This document shows, one piece after another, positions 8,822 to 16,724 of a DNA stretch of 43,207 nt; position 1 is the stretch's first letter; every line of letters begins with the position of its first letter. The translations under genes and the position numbers were made by a program. The notes beneath the pieces are model-generated. The model was not told the DNA's origin, ran no database searches, and saw only the letters and a program-made list of their open reading frames with translations. The stretch is from Chloroflexota bacterium. GTDB taxonomy: Bacteria > Chloroflexota > Dehalococcoidia > UBA2247 > RBG-13-53-26. The stretch spans positions 1 to 43,207 of the forward strand of contig JAPLHP010000061.1 of the NCBI GenBank assembly GCA_026389585.1, given 5' to 3'.

Positions 8822-9544
8822 TTAAAGAGGATGCTTTGCTGGCATGCCGGCACGACGGGGGTACTTTGATGGAGTGGGTAATACCTTATTCAGAATGACC
8901 AACAGGTGTTGATCCAGGTCTTTCAGGTTCACTTCCCTGATCTCTCCTAGCTCACCGCCGAGAATATCTATCGCTTTGGTGGCCTGGCTCAGTTCTCTCT
9001 CGATTTGCCCTTTCTTGGGGGCGACAACAATCCCACCCTTCTTGCATAGCGGCAGAGTCAACTCGGCGATGGTGGCGAGCTTGCTGACAGCGCGACAGAC
9101 GACCAGGTCAAACATCTCGCGGTAGTCTGGTTGATGAGCGATGTCTTCGGCGCGTGCGGTTAGAACCTGTACTTGCTCAAGACCGAGTCTATTCACCATA
9201 TGTTGTACACAAGCTGTTTTCTTGGCCACAGAGTCCAGCAGTACTACCCTGGCTTCCGGAAGGACGATCTTCAGGGGGACGCCTGGAATTCCACCTCCGG
9301 TGCCAACGTCTATGAAAAGGGGATTTCTTTTTGCCCAGGCCCCACCCCCTAAGACGGGTACTATAGTGAGGGAGTCCAGGAAGTGTTTGAGCTGTACCTC
9401 TTCATAACTGGTGATGGCAGTCAGGTTTACCCTCTTGTTCCAGTCGACCAGTTCCTCGTAGTAGAGTTGAAATTGCCGAACTTGCTCTGGAGTGAGGGTG
9501 AGGCCTAGCCGATCGGCACCGTCTAGGAGAAGCTCCAGCATCAC
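8822..9544 (-). CDS. rsmG: 16S rRNA (guanine-N7) methyltransferase RsmG/GidB
   Basis: 240 residues. It methylates N7 of G527 in 16S rRNA using SAM. The SAM-binding glycine loop DVGTGGGIPG is at about 79-88. The N-terminal helix has the family pattern YYEELVDWNKRVNLTAI, and the KHFLDSL motif follows. VVCRAVSKL and PKKGQ further on are also typical. The start is GTG at 9544 followed directly by ATG at 9541. It begins 5 nt after the stop of the upstream CoA-transferase gene, so it is probably translated from the same message even though the functions are unrelated. The C-terminal ~15 residues are basic and proline-rich, beyond the usual family end. Confidence 0.95.
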   Translation of the reverse strand: MMLELLLDGADRLGLTLTPEQVRQFQLYYEELVDWNKRVNLTAITSYEEVQLKHFLDSLTIVPVLGGGAWAKRNPLFIDVGTGGGIPGVPLKIVLPEARVVLLDSVAKKTACVQHMVNRLGLEQVQVLTARAEDIAHQPDYREMFDLVVCRAVSKLATIAELTLPLCKKGGIVVAPKKGQIERELSQATKAIDILGGELGEIREVNLKDLDQHLLVILNKVLPTPSKYPRRAGMPAKHPL

Positions 9545-9549
9545 TGGCT

Positions 9550-10767
9550 CTAGTAGATAACCTTTTGTTCTTCCAGGCGGGTGATCTCTTCGTCAGTCAT
9601 GGCCAGGAGTTCTCTGAAAACGTAGTTGTTGTGCTCTCCAAGTAATGGTGAGCGGTGATGAATCTCAGTGGGGTTTCCCGACATTCTCCAGGCTGAATTG
9701 GCCACCCAGTCTACACCTGTGGCGGGGTGCTCAACCTCCATATACGTTTGCCTTGCCTGGAGATGTGGGTCGAAGAACCTTCCTTCGGTGTCGAGGCAGG
9801 GTGCTGCTGCGACCCCAAACTTCTGAAGTGTTTCCATTATCTCGTAGTAGGTGTAGTTGATGGTCCACTGTGAGATGAGTTTATCCAGTTCTTCTCGATT
9901 CTTAATCCGGCTATATCTATCGGCGAATCTCTCCTCCTGTACCCAGGGAGGAGTACCAATGGCCTCACAAAAAGCCTTCCATTCCTCTTCTGTCTGCACG
10001 GCGATGGAAACCCACTTATCGTCTCCTTTGCAGCGGTAATTGTTGTGAGGACACATTGTGGGATGGCGGTTGCCCAGAGTCCCTGGGACCCTCCCGTTCA
10101 TGGTGTATTCCATTACTGCCTCGCCGGCAGTGCTGAGTACTGCTTCCAACTGGGCCATGTCGATATGCTGTCCTTTGCCGGTTCTCTTGCGGTAGTACAG
10201 GGCAGCCATGACAGCAAAAGATCCATGAAGGGAGCTGTTGATGTCAGCATATGCCTGCTGCAGGCCCAAGACACGTTCACCGCAGTAGCCTACCATACTG
10301 TCAATGCCAGCAAGGCTGGTCAGTGAAGGTCCATAAGTCTGGGCATCTCTCAAGGGGCCATAGCTTCCAGCGGCAGGCAGGGAAATCATGATAATAGCGG
10401 GGTTCACTGCTACCAATGACTCGTAATCCAGGGTATGCTCTTTCATAACACGGGGAGAGAAATTCTCAATCACAATATCACTTATTCTGACGAGGTTCTT
10501 GAGCACCGGTATGGCCTCGGGTTTGGCCATATCTATAGTAACGCTCAGTTGATTGCGGACCCCGCTGTGAAACCACGGGTCTCTATCCGGGTCTTTGTCC
10601 AGATTGTCGGGGCTGAGTCTCATGGAGTCTATGCGACTCCTTGTCTCCGCCTTTATTACTTCGGCCCCCAGATCGCCTAACATGCTAGCCAGATAGGGGC
10701 CAGCGAACACCCAACCAAAGTTGATCACTCGATAGCCTTGAAGGGGACGTTGTTTATGTGGACTCAA
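9550..10767 (-). CDS. Family III (CaiB/BaiF) CoA-transferase, second gene of pair A
   Basis: 405 residues. Family III enzymes move CoA between carboxylic acids through an aspartyl-CoA thioester. Seen here: an N-terminal Rossmann-like start GYRVINFGWVFAGPY, LGDLGAEVIKAE, IENFSPRVM, the catalytic Asp in GKGQHIDMAQLE, and the C-terminal SPLLGEHNNYVF. Its ATG overlaps the stop of the upstream CoA-transferase gene by 4 nt (ATGA), implying coupled translation and probably a two-subunit enzyme. It is most similar by eye to the second gene of pair B at 23334-24518. Both share a (G/D)D(K/R)W..IAV.T.EEW.AF block and the NNY near the end. The substrate cannot be told. Confidence 0.9.
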   Translation of the reverse strand: MSPHKQRPLQGYRVINFGWVFAGPYLASMLGDLGAEVIKAETRSRIDSMRLSPDNLDKDPDRDPWFHSGVRNQLSVTIDMAKPEAIPVLKNLVRISDIVIENFSPRVMKEHTLDYESLVAVNPAIIMISLPAAGSYGPLRDAQTYGPSLTSLAGIDSMVGYCGERVLGLQQAYADINSSLHGSFAVMAALYYRKRTGKGQHIDMAQLEAVLSTAGEAVMEYTMNGRVPGTLGNRHPTMCPHNNYRCKGDDKWVSIAVQTEEEWKAFCEAIGTPPWVQEERFADRYSRIKNREELDKLISQWTINYTYYEIMETLQKFGVAAAPCLDTEGRFFDPHLQARQTYMEVEHPATGVDWVANSAWRMSGNPTEIHHRSPLLGEHNNYVFRELLAMTDEEITRLEEQKVIY

Positions 10768-11987
10768 ATGATTCCTCCCCTATGAAGTTGCACCAGCTCT
10801 TCTCTGGGATATCCGAGGCGGTGACAGTAGATTTCCTCGTTATGCTCCCCGAGCAGGGGGGCGGGTCTTTCCATTTTCCAGGGCGTTTCTGAGAATTTGC
10901 ACGGGGCGCCGGGATACTTCAGTTTGCCAGCGGCTGGATGGTCTATTTCTACGAAATACTCCCGCACTTCGAGATGTTTGTCGTTAACTACCTCTTTTAT
11001 GTTCTTGACAGGGCTGAAAGGGATCCTTTTTTCCAGGCAGAGGTGATGTATCTCCTCCTTGGTGTGTGCGGTCAGCCAGGGGGCCAGAAGTCCATCCATC
11101 TCATCGGCGTACTTCAAGCTTATTTCGCGGCGATCCTGGAATCTGGGTTCGTTGGAATACCAACCGGGTACTTCTCCATCGCCAATAAGCTCCAGGAACC
11201 TCTTCCATTGGTAACCCTGGATAGCGATCATGCTCACGAAGCCATCCTTGCAGGGTAGTATGGTGTATGGATAAACTCCCGGGGTGCGGTGTCCCCACCT
11301 CATGCGCTTCATTCCGTGCATTACGAAGGCCGATTCCTGATTCCCGGTGTGAAGAGTAGCCCAAACCTGCGCTTCAGAGACGTCAATATGTTGCCCTTCA
11401 CCGGTTGCTTCTTGGGTGAACACAGCCGCCATGGCGGCTGCAGCACCGGCTGCCCCACTCTGGTAATGTCCCAGGCTTAACGGTGGAGTTAAGGGTTCTC
11501 TTCCGGGTTCACCTGCACAGACACTCTGCCCACCCAGGGCACTGCAATTTATAGCATGTCCCTTGTAGTCCCTATAGGGCCCGCTCTGTCCGAAGGGGGT
11601 GAGAGAGACCATAATGGCATGGGGGTTTACTTTTCGGATGTTTGGATAGGAGAGTCCCAGCCTCTCCGTTGTCGCGGGGGGGTTATCTTCTATGAAGATG
11701 TCGGTTTCCCTCAAAAGCTGTTTTAGTATGTTGGCTCCTGTACCAGTCTCGACATCGAGGGTTATGCCAAGTTTATTTGCGTTCAGGTAGAGGAAAAGGC
11801 CACTCTTTTCAGGGTGGGGTATGTCCTGTGGAAAGGGACCGTGTCTTCTTGAGTCGTCGCCGATATCAGGTTTCTCTACCTTGATTACCTCAGCGCCAAG
11901 ATCAGCCAGAAGCTTACCGCAGTAAGGTCCGGCTATGAAATCGGCGTACTCCAGTACCTTTAGTCCACTTAAGGCCTTTTCATCCAT
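10764..11987 (-). CDS. Family III (CaiB/BaiF) CoA-transferase, first gene of pair A
   Basis: About 407 residues from the ATG at 11987. Motifs: LSGLKVLEYADFIAGPYCGK, LADLGAEVIKVEKP, PFGQSGPYRDY, the catalytic Asp in GEGQHIDVSEAQ, and a C-terminal APLLGEHNEEI. A frame continues upstream to 12023, but a TATAAT box (11995-12000, minus strand) lies inside that extension, so 11987 is preferred. The transcript would then be nearly leaderless. The gene overlaps the next CoA-transferase by 4 nt. It resembles the first gene of pair B (22120-23334) more than its own partner, so the two-gene cassette was duplicated as a unit or acquired twice. A heteromeric CoA-transferase, as in the BbsEF type, is an inference. 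Confidence 0.9.
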   Translation of the reverse strand: MDEKALSGLKVLEYADFIAGPYCGKLLADLGAEVIKVEKPDIGDDSRRHGPFPQDIPHPEKSGLFLYLNANKLGITLDVETGTGANILKQLLRETDIFIEDNPPATTERLGLSYPNIRKVNPHAIMVSLTPFGQSGPYRDYKGHAINCSALGGQSVCAGEPGREPLTPPLSLGHYQSGAAGAAAAMAAVFTQEATGEGQHIDVSEAQVWATLHTGNQESAFVMHGMKRMRWGHRTPGVYPYTILPCKDGFVSMIAIQGYQWKRFLELIGDGEVPGWYSNEPRFQDRREISLKYADEMDGLLAPWLTAHTKEEIHHLCLEKRIPFSPVKNIKEVVNDKHLEVREYFVEIDHPAAGKLKYPGAPCKFSETPWKMERPAPLLGEHNEEIYCHRLGYPREELVQLHRGGII

Positions 11988-11994
11988 GAAGAAA

Positions 11995-12023
11995 ATTATA
12001 CTTGCTGTGAGGAAATTCCGCAA
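11995..12023 (-). promoter_or_regulatory. Promoter for CoA-transferase pair A, probably leaderless
   Basis: On the minus strand, TTGCGG (12018-12023), a 17 nt spacer and TATAAT (11995-12000) precede the ATG at 11987. Only 7 nt separate the -10 box from the start codon, so transcription would begin at or next to the ATG. No ribosome binding site is present. Confidence 0.6.
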
Positions 12024-12127
12024 CGCGGGGTTAAGGTGTTTCGGTTGCCGGCGGGCATATTGTGAAGAAGGCTCGTCGCCATGTTGGATGGTGAAATGAG
12101 GAACGAACGGTCAATCCCGGTGCAGCT

Positions 12128-12155
12128 TTTACGAAAGGCCCCGGCGCTATATAAT
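12128..12155 (+). promoter_or_regulatory. Promoter for the glycosyltransferase gene, probably leaderless
   Basis: TTTACG (12128-12133), a 16 nt spacer and TATAAT (12150-12155) lie 9 nt before the ATG at 12165. No Shine-Dalgarno sequence is visible. It is divergent from the promoter of CoA-transferase pair A, about 125 bp away. Confidence 0.55.
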
Positions 12156-12164
12156 GGGGCCGTT

Positions 12165-12857
12165 ATGAGAGCAATAGTGATGTTACCCACTTACAATGAG
12201 AAGGATAATATTGAGAATATTGTCGGGCAGGTATTGGAACAGGGTGATGTGAGCATCGTGGTTGTGGATGATAGCTCACCTGATGGAACAGGTGAAATAG
12301 CTGACAGGTTAGCAGCGGAGAAGCCAGGTAAGATTCATGTGATTCATCGGCAGGAACGGGGCAGGGGCACGGCTGGGATTGCTGGGCTCAAGTATGCCAG
12401 AGAGCAAGACGTTGACTGTATTATCGAAATGGATGCTGATTTTTCTCATGACCCCGGAAATATCCCGCAATTCCTGGAAAAGATAAGAGATTACGATGTA
12501 GTTATTGGTTCGCGGTTGGTGATGGGAAGCAGATCGCAGCGAAGCCCGGTGAGAAGATTGATCAGCAGTGGTGCCAACATATATACGCGACTGCTATTGG
12601 GATGGTACATCGGAGACTGGGCTGGCGGGTATAAGTGTTATAGGCGGGAGGCCTTAAGGTCGTTGGATTTCGATGCTTTTTACTCAAAGGGTTACTCCAT
12701 CGGTATGGAAACGCTTTACAGGCTGGTAAGAAATGGTTTTAGCTATGTAGAGATACCTATTGAATTCACGGATAGGAGAAAGGGCGAAGCCAAATTCTCG
12801 GCGGGGGAGATCGTGAGTTACGCGGCTAATGTCATTCGAGTAAGATTTGGGTTTTAG
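12165..12857 (+). CDS. GT2-family polyprenol/dolichol-phosphate mannosyltransferase-like glycosyltransferase
   Basis: 230 residues from the ATG at 12165 (MRAIVMLPTYNEKDNI), the normal N-terminus for this family. An in-frame ATG at 12081 would add a 28-residue extension that overlaps the promoter, so it is rejected. GT-A fold motifs are clear: nucleotide-binding VVVDDSSPDGTGEIA, metal-binding EMDADFSHDP (DxD-like), VIGSR, GDWAGGYKCYRREAL, and the terminal FTDRRKGEAKFS typical of Dpm1-like enzymes. It should transfer a sugar, probably mannose, from a nucleotide donor to a polyprenyl phosphate at the inner membrane face. It has only the catalytic domain and no C-terminal membrane domain. It converges with, and overlaps by 4 nt, the PAP2-like gene. 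Confidence 0.9.
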   Translation: MRAIVMLPTYNEKDNIENIVGQVLEQGDVSIVVVDDSSPDGTGEIADRLAAEKPGKIHVIHRQERGRGTAGIAGLKYAREQDVDCIIEMDADFSHDPGNIPQFLEKIRDYDVVIGSRLVMGSRSQRSPVRRLISSGANIYTRLLLGWYIGDWAGGYKCYRREALRSLDFDAFYSKGYSIGMETLYRLVRNGFSYVEIPIEFTDRRKGEAKFSAGEIVSYAANVIRVRFGF

Positions 12858-13450
12858 GCAAGGCAAAGCTTCCTGAGCATCATGAAAACCAGATCAATAG
12901 GGAATCGAAGCAAAGGCATCACTATCTTATAGATGAAGTAACTGGTTAGGATTCCCAAGGCTGCTCCAGCCAGGATGTCTGAGGGGTAATATACGGCGGA
13001 GTAAAGTTTGGCCAGGGGCATGAGGATAGCGGGTATAAAAACAAGCAATCCCAACTTGCGGTTTCTCTGCCAGATGCTCGTCGCTGCAGCAAAGGTAACT
13101 GCGGATGTATTGCTGGGGAAGCCGGGGTCATGGATGCGGTAGAAAATGTGATTCACGGTATCCATAAGCTGGGGCATATCTTCGAATGGGTGCGGGTGGC
13201 GATAGAGGTGATTGAAGGCCAGTACAAAGCCGCAGACTGAGCCTATACTAATAGCCGCACAGGCAACTGCTCTCTGGTAGTTGTCACGCTGGGCCGGATC
13301 TTTGCCCATAAACCATATAAAGAGCAGCATGAGGGCGATGCCCACGGGAACAAGGTAATCGTTAGCCATGATGATCATGAGCCTGTCCAGTATCGGGGAC
13401 TTGCCCACCAATCCATTAACCCACAGGACGATATCTTTATCAATCTGCAC
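12854..13450 (-). CDS. PAP2-superfamily membrane protein with substituted catalytic histidines
   Basis: 198 residues with about five or six hydrophobic helices. The PAP2 layout is recognisable: motif 1 region LYRHPHPF (81-88), motif 2 region PGFPSNTSA (109-117) and motif 3 region KLYSAVYYPSDILAG (148-162). Active lipid phosphatases have PSGH in motif 2 and R-x5-H-x3-D in motif 3. Here the motif 2 His is Thr115 and the motif 3 His is Tyr154. The motif 3 Arg is Lys148, while Asp158 is kept. On family knowledge it should not work as a standard phosphatase. It follows a 3-TM protein with a 2 nt gap and lies in the ilvE transcription unit. It may bind lipids or be a pseudoenzyme. Confidence 0.85.
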   Translation of the reverse strand: MQIDKDIVLWVNGLVGKSPILDRLMIIMANDYLVPVGIALMLLFIWFMGKDPAQRDNYQRAVACAAISIGSVCGFVLAFNHLYRHPHPFEDMPQLMDTVNHIFYRIHDPGFPSNTSAVTFAAATSIWQRNRKLGLLVFIPAILMPLAKLYSAVYYPSDILAGAALGILTSYFIYKIVMPLLRFPIDLVFMMLRKLCLA

Positions 13451-13452
13451 TG

Positions 13453-13890
13453 TTATCGAATCTTCTCTTTGAATATTGACCTGAGGCTATGCTTGAGTGA
13501 TTCGAAGTAGCTGGTTTCTCTGAGCGCCCCCAATCCCTCTGGATATTCCTTTTGTTCGCATTGTGCCCTGTGGCGGTAGGTATGAAGTACAGAGGAAACG
13601 ATCAGGGTGAGCACTAAAGCGAGGAAGGCTGCCAGATTGAAATAGAGGAATTGCTGTGCCCCCTCCAAACCAACTCTACGCATCACTGTATCAATACGAT
13701 TGTTATATCCGAAGAACCATCCAAAAGAACCTCCGATGGCCAGAAGGGCGAACAGATAGGAGAGGACCTTACTCTCAAAGAAGAGCAGTCCCTTAATTTG
13801 GCTATAAGATGCTACGAGTTGCAGTACTCCTACAGAGGCTATGAATACGAATAGGAAGTATTCCCAGCGTTGTACTACTGCTATGTCCAT
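13453..13890 (-). CDS. Small integral membrane protein, unknown function
   Basis: 145 residues with three clear hydrophobic helices: about 10-28 (YFLFVFIASVGVLQLVA), about 42-60 (LSYLFALLAIGGSFGWFFG) and about 84-103 (FNLAAFLALVLTLIVSSVL). A basic, charged C-terminal tail of about 40 residues follows, likely cytoplasmic. It sits between ilvE (9 nt gap) and the PAP2-like gene (2 nt gap), so the three are very probably co-transcribed. The tight spacing suggests it works with the PAP2-like protein in the membrane. I do not recognise the family. Confidence 0.75.
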   Translation of the reverse strand: MDIAVVQRWEYFLFVFIASVGVLQLVASYSQIKGLLFFESKVLSYLFALLAIGGSFGWFFGYNNRIDTVMRRVGLEGAQQFLYFNLAAFLALVLTLIVSSVLHTYRHRAQCEQKEYPEGLGALRETSYFESLKHSLRSIFKEKIR

Positions 13891-13899
13891 GATCCAGTT

Positions 13900-14832
13900 C
13901 TAGGATACAAGCTTGCTACGGTATGTCGGAGTGCACCAGTCGAGGTACTTGGGGTTCCTGCCCCGTATTATGTCGTAATAGAGCTGCTGTATCTTTTTGG
14001 TGATTGTACCGACCTTCCCCTGCCCTATGCTACGGTGGTCGATCTCGGTAACCGGAGTCACATTAGCTGCTGTGCCGGTCATAAAGCATTCATCAGCGAT
14101 ATAGAGCTCGCTGCGGTCCATAGGTCTCTCAATAGTATCGATGCCGAATTCGCTTTTGGCCATTTTGATTATCGTGTCACGGGTGATACCCTTCAAAATA
14201 TTATCCGATGATGAAGGAGTAACCAATTTCCCATCGGAAATAATGAAGATATTCTCACCGCTGCCTTCAGAGACATGCCCATCCTGGGTCAGCAAGATAG
14301 CCTCGTCGTAGCCATTTTCCCAGGCTTCTGTTTTTGCCAGAGCGCTGTTCACGTACAAGCCAGTTACCTTTGCCCGGGGCGGGATCATGTTGTCATCGAT
14401 GCGACGCCAACTTGAGATACAACATCTGGCCCCCTTCTCTGGATCAAGATAAGGGCCGAAGGGCGTCACAAAAACAAAGAAATCATCCTCTAAGTTGTGA
14501 AGCCGGACACCCACAGTCTGGGAGCTCTTGTAGGCCATAGGGCGAACATAGATATCTTCTCGATAACCATTTCTCTCCACCAATTCCACTGTGAGTTCGC
14601 ACAGCTTGTCAATGCTGTAGGATAAGTTAATCTTCAGGATATGGCAGCTCTTTTGTATCCTCTGGTAATGATCTCTGATGCGGAAGAGGTACATCTGGCC
14701 TTGTTCACTATTCCAGTTCCCGCGAATACCTTCGAAGCAGGCCGTACCGTAATTCAGGGCATGTGTCATAATACCCACCTTGGCTTCAGAGAGGGGCACG
14801 AACTGTTTGTTGAAGAAAGCTAAATCAGGCAT
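13900..14832 (-). CDS. ilvE: Branched-chain amino acid aminotransferase
   Basis: 310 residues, class IV PLP-dependent aminotransferase. It interconverts Leu, Ile and Val with their 2-oxo acids using 2-oxoglutarate/glutamate. Motifs: HALNYGTACFEGIRG near the N-terminus, the Schiff-base Lys in RAKVTGLYVNSALAKTEA, EGSGENIF, LKGITRDTI, and FMTGTAANVTPV near the C-terminus. The ATG at 14832 is chosen because AAGGAGG (minus strand, 14839-14845) is 6 nt upstream. An upstream in-frame start at 14853 would overlap that site. A TATAAT box lies upstream at 14872-14877. The last ~20 residues extend past the family core. Confidence 0.95.
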   Translation of the reverse strand: MPDLAFFNKQFVPLSEAKVGIMTHALNYGTACFEGIRGNWNSEQGQMYLFRIRDHYQRIQKSCHILKINLSYSIDKLCELTVELVERNGYREDIYVRPMAYKSSQTVGVRLHNLEDDFFVFVTPFGPYLDPEKGARCCISSWRRIDDNMIPPRAKVTGLYVNSALAKTEAWENGYDEAILLTQDGHVSEGSGENIFIISDGKLVTPSSSDNILKGITRDTIIKMAKSEFGIDTIERPMDRSELYIADECFMTGTAANVTPVTEIDHRSIGQGKVGTITKKIQQLYYDIIRGRNPKYLDWCTPTYRSKLVS

Positions 14833-14871
14833 GGGAAACCTCCTTGGAAACACAACTTTCCAGCGCTGTTA

Positions 14872-14901
14872 ATTATAATCCATGACCTTGCGAAGGTACA
14901 A
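14872..14901 (-). promoter_or_regulatory. ilvE promoter
   Basis: Minus strand: TTGTAC (14896-14901), an 18 nt spacer and TATAAT (14872-14877). The transcript would have a leader of roughly 35 nt containing the AAGGAGG ribosome binding site. The rest of the 14880-15113 gap shows no gene. Confidence 0.6.
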
Positions 14902-15113
14902 ACTTTAAGGAGCTGACTTTCCAGCGACTTGTCACAGGGAAGAAGAATCATTACCATAATTCTGAACGATTTGCCTGTTTGTGGGGTGACGGAGGAGGTG
15001 GAGCGTTTCGCGTCTCCACCGGGGATTGACTGAGGGGCATTATGAGGCTGACATTGAGGTGCAGCGGGAAGTATTTGATCAGAGAATGAGGGAATTTTTC
15101 GGAAGTTGATGAG

Positions 15114-15395
15114 ATGAAATTCTTTAGGCTGAATTCAGATGGTTTAAGTCGCTGGTTTCATCAAACCCGCGTAGGCAGGCTATCAAAAGTAGTTCCCCTG
15201 AGGTGGCTGATACCTCTGTTTTTGATAGCTACTCCGCTTATCATCTTCTTCGTATTGGTCCTTTTCCTTTTCTTATTGTTCCTTTCAGTGTTTGTCCTTG
15301 TTTTCTACCTTGCCACTCTGAGATCTAGACTGCGTGCAAGAAAGGATAATGGAGTAATCGAGGTGGAATATTGGGTAAAAGAAGATAAGGAGTAA
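15114..15395 (+). CDS. Small membrane protein, unknown function
   Basis: 93 residues. A basic amphipathic N-terminus (1-30) is followed by one long or two closely spaced hydrophobic stretches (about 30-68, IPLFLIATPLIIFFVLVLFLFLLFLSV pattern, very rich in Phe/Leu). A short charged tail RSRLRARKDNGVIEVEYWVKE ends the protein. The tail looks cytoplasmic and is acidic at its end. A GGAAG-like sequence lies before the ATG. It is flanked by divergent ilvE and by a convergent transglutaminase-like gene, so it appears to be monocistronic. No family is recognised; the clear TM-plus-tail design supports a real gene. Confidence 0.6.
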   Translation: MKFFRLNSDGLSRWFHQTRVGRLSKVVPLRWLIPLFLIATPLIIFFVLVLFLFLLFLSVFVLVFYLATLRSRLRARKDNGVIEVEYWVKEDKE

Positions 15396-15433
15396 GCTAT
15401 ACGGCTTTTATGCGAGACTCCTCCTCTTTCAAC

Positions 15434-16483
15434 CTATATGTTTTGTATAACAAGGGGTAGCCTTTGTTCTATTTGTAACGTTATTCTTTCCACTTCCCCT
15501 GTGGATACTTGATATTTGGCAGCTATATCTTTTGGAGATACCTCTTGCCCAGTGACGAATCTCTTATACAGCAGATATATCTCTTGGTCCCTGCTGCTCA
15601 CTTGCATCTGATCCAGGCCCATTAGCCGGGTTACCTCTTCATGCTGTCTGGCCATGACCCTGATCTGGCTGGGCTCGTCTCGCATAGCCCTGGTATAGTC
15701 GTTCTGTGCCTGCTCCATATTCCCTCTGTTCTCATGGGCAATGGCTCGATTGAAGTAGAAGCGGGCGTTTTCTGGATACAGAGCAATGGCGGCATCATAG
15801 CGGACTATAGCTTTGCCAAGTTCGTTGTCGTCAGAGTAGCGGAGTCCCTTTTCCAGGTGGCGATTTGCCATCATGTAGTATGTTGTGGCATCAAGGCACT
15901 GCTGAGGTAGTCCCCTGACATCTGTGAGGCTTTCCAGTTCATGCCGGTTTACGTCCCTTATTACCCAGTCTGATCCCTCTTTCACCTGCAGACCTACTCT
16001 TTGGTGGTTTATGTTTTTAGAACCATACCAGGGATCAATGAAATAGATTCTCTTGTCGGCCAGTTTGAGGATATTGACTATATGGGGAATGTACCTGCCT
16101 GCGTTATCGATGACTACGTCTACGGCACCCATGTCCAGTGCCAGTCTTCTCCCCAGCATGTTAAATATCTTGACATAACCCAGGCAGTCGGCACGCCTCT
16201 CGCTGAGCACTCGCTCCAATTCAAAAACCCGGCCCCGCTTGATGTTTGCTCTTATGAAGGTGTATAGCCAGTCCATGACGGTCAATTCAAATCTTGCCTT
16301 TTGGAGATTGTCTTGGGTCTGGCCAAGTTCTTTCTTCACCCGATTGCTCAATTCTTTCAGATCCAGGGTTCTCCCTGGCTGTGTTTCCAGGTGCACTCCG
16401 AGTTCTGAGGGAATGAGTTGCAGTGGCCATTGACTGAGTGTCTTGTCCAACTTGGCGGGAGAGATTCTGTCTAGTCTGTCCAT
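15434..16483 (-). CDS. Transglutaminase-like/TPR protein with C-terminal HTH-like segment
   Basis: 349 residues. The N-terminal half looks like a transglutaminase-like fold with a plausible Cys-His-Asp triad: Cys100 in RRADCLGYVKIF, His134 in YIPHIVNIL and Asp150 in YFIDPWYG. TPR helices follow (about 205-285), with YFNRAIAHENRGNMEQAQ a good match to the repeat. The C-terminus (about 300-349) has the look of a sigma-factor or Trm112-like helix-turn-helix, VSPKDIAAKYQVSTGEVERI. There is no signal peptide, so it is probably cytoplasmic. The architecture resembles SirB1-type proteins (transglutaminase core plus TPR) but with an HTH added. Its substrate is unknown. The upstream gene is the divergent dksA-like gene. 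Confidence 0.75.
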   Translation of the reverse strand: MDRLDRISPAKLDKTLSQWPLQLIPSELGVHLETQPGRTLDLKELSNRVKKELGQTQDNLQKARFELTVMDWLYTFIRANIKRGRVFELERVLSERRADCLGYVKIFNMLGRRLALDMGAVDVVIDNAGRYIPHIVNILKLADKRIYFIDPWYGSKNINHQRVGLQVKEGSDWVIRDVNRHELESLTDVRGLPQQCLDATTYYMMANRHLEKGLRYSDDNELGKAIVRYDAAIALYPENARFYFNRAIAHENRGNMEQAQNDYTRAMRDEPSQIRVMARQHEEVTRLMGLDQMQVSSRDQEIYLLYKRFVTGQEVSPKDIAAKYQVSTGEVERITLQIEQRLPLVIQNI

Positions 16484-16589
16484 CTTGTTGATCTGGGCTC
16501 CAGCATTTTGATATCAATACCAAATAGTAATACGTTGTGGCGGTTGCCCACAATGTGATTGCTATTATTAGATGATAATCTTACAGCGC

Positions 16590-16618
16590 TTGACTATTTG
16601 TACAACTCAGGTTACAAT
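16590..16618 (+). promoter_or_regulatory. Sigma70-type promoter for the dksA-like/lspA/rlu operon
   Basis: TTGACT (16590-16595), a 17 nt spacer and TACAAT (16613-16618), close to consensus. The start site would be near 16625, leaving a leader of about 100 nt with GAGGAG before the ATG at 16725. Confidence 0.7.
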
Positions 16619-16724
16619 TCCCAAAACGGCTTCTCCCACAAGCTGGTTTGATTTCACTGTTTTGGTAACTGAGTTTCCTTCGTTGCAGCTAAGCAGTGGC
16701 TTGACGTAGAGGAGAGAAAACAAA

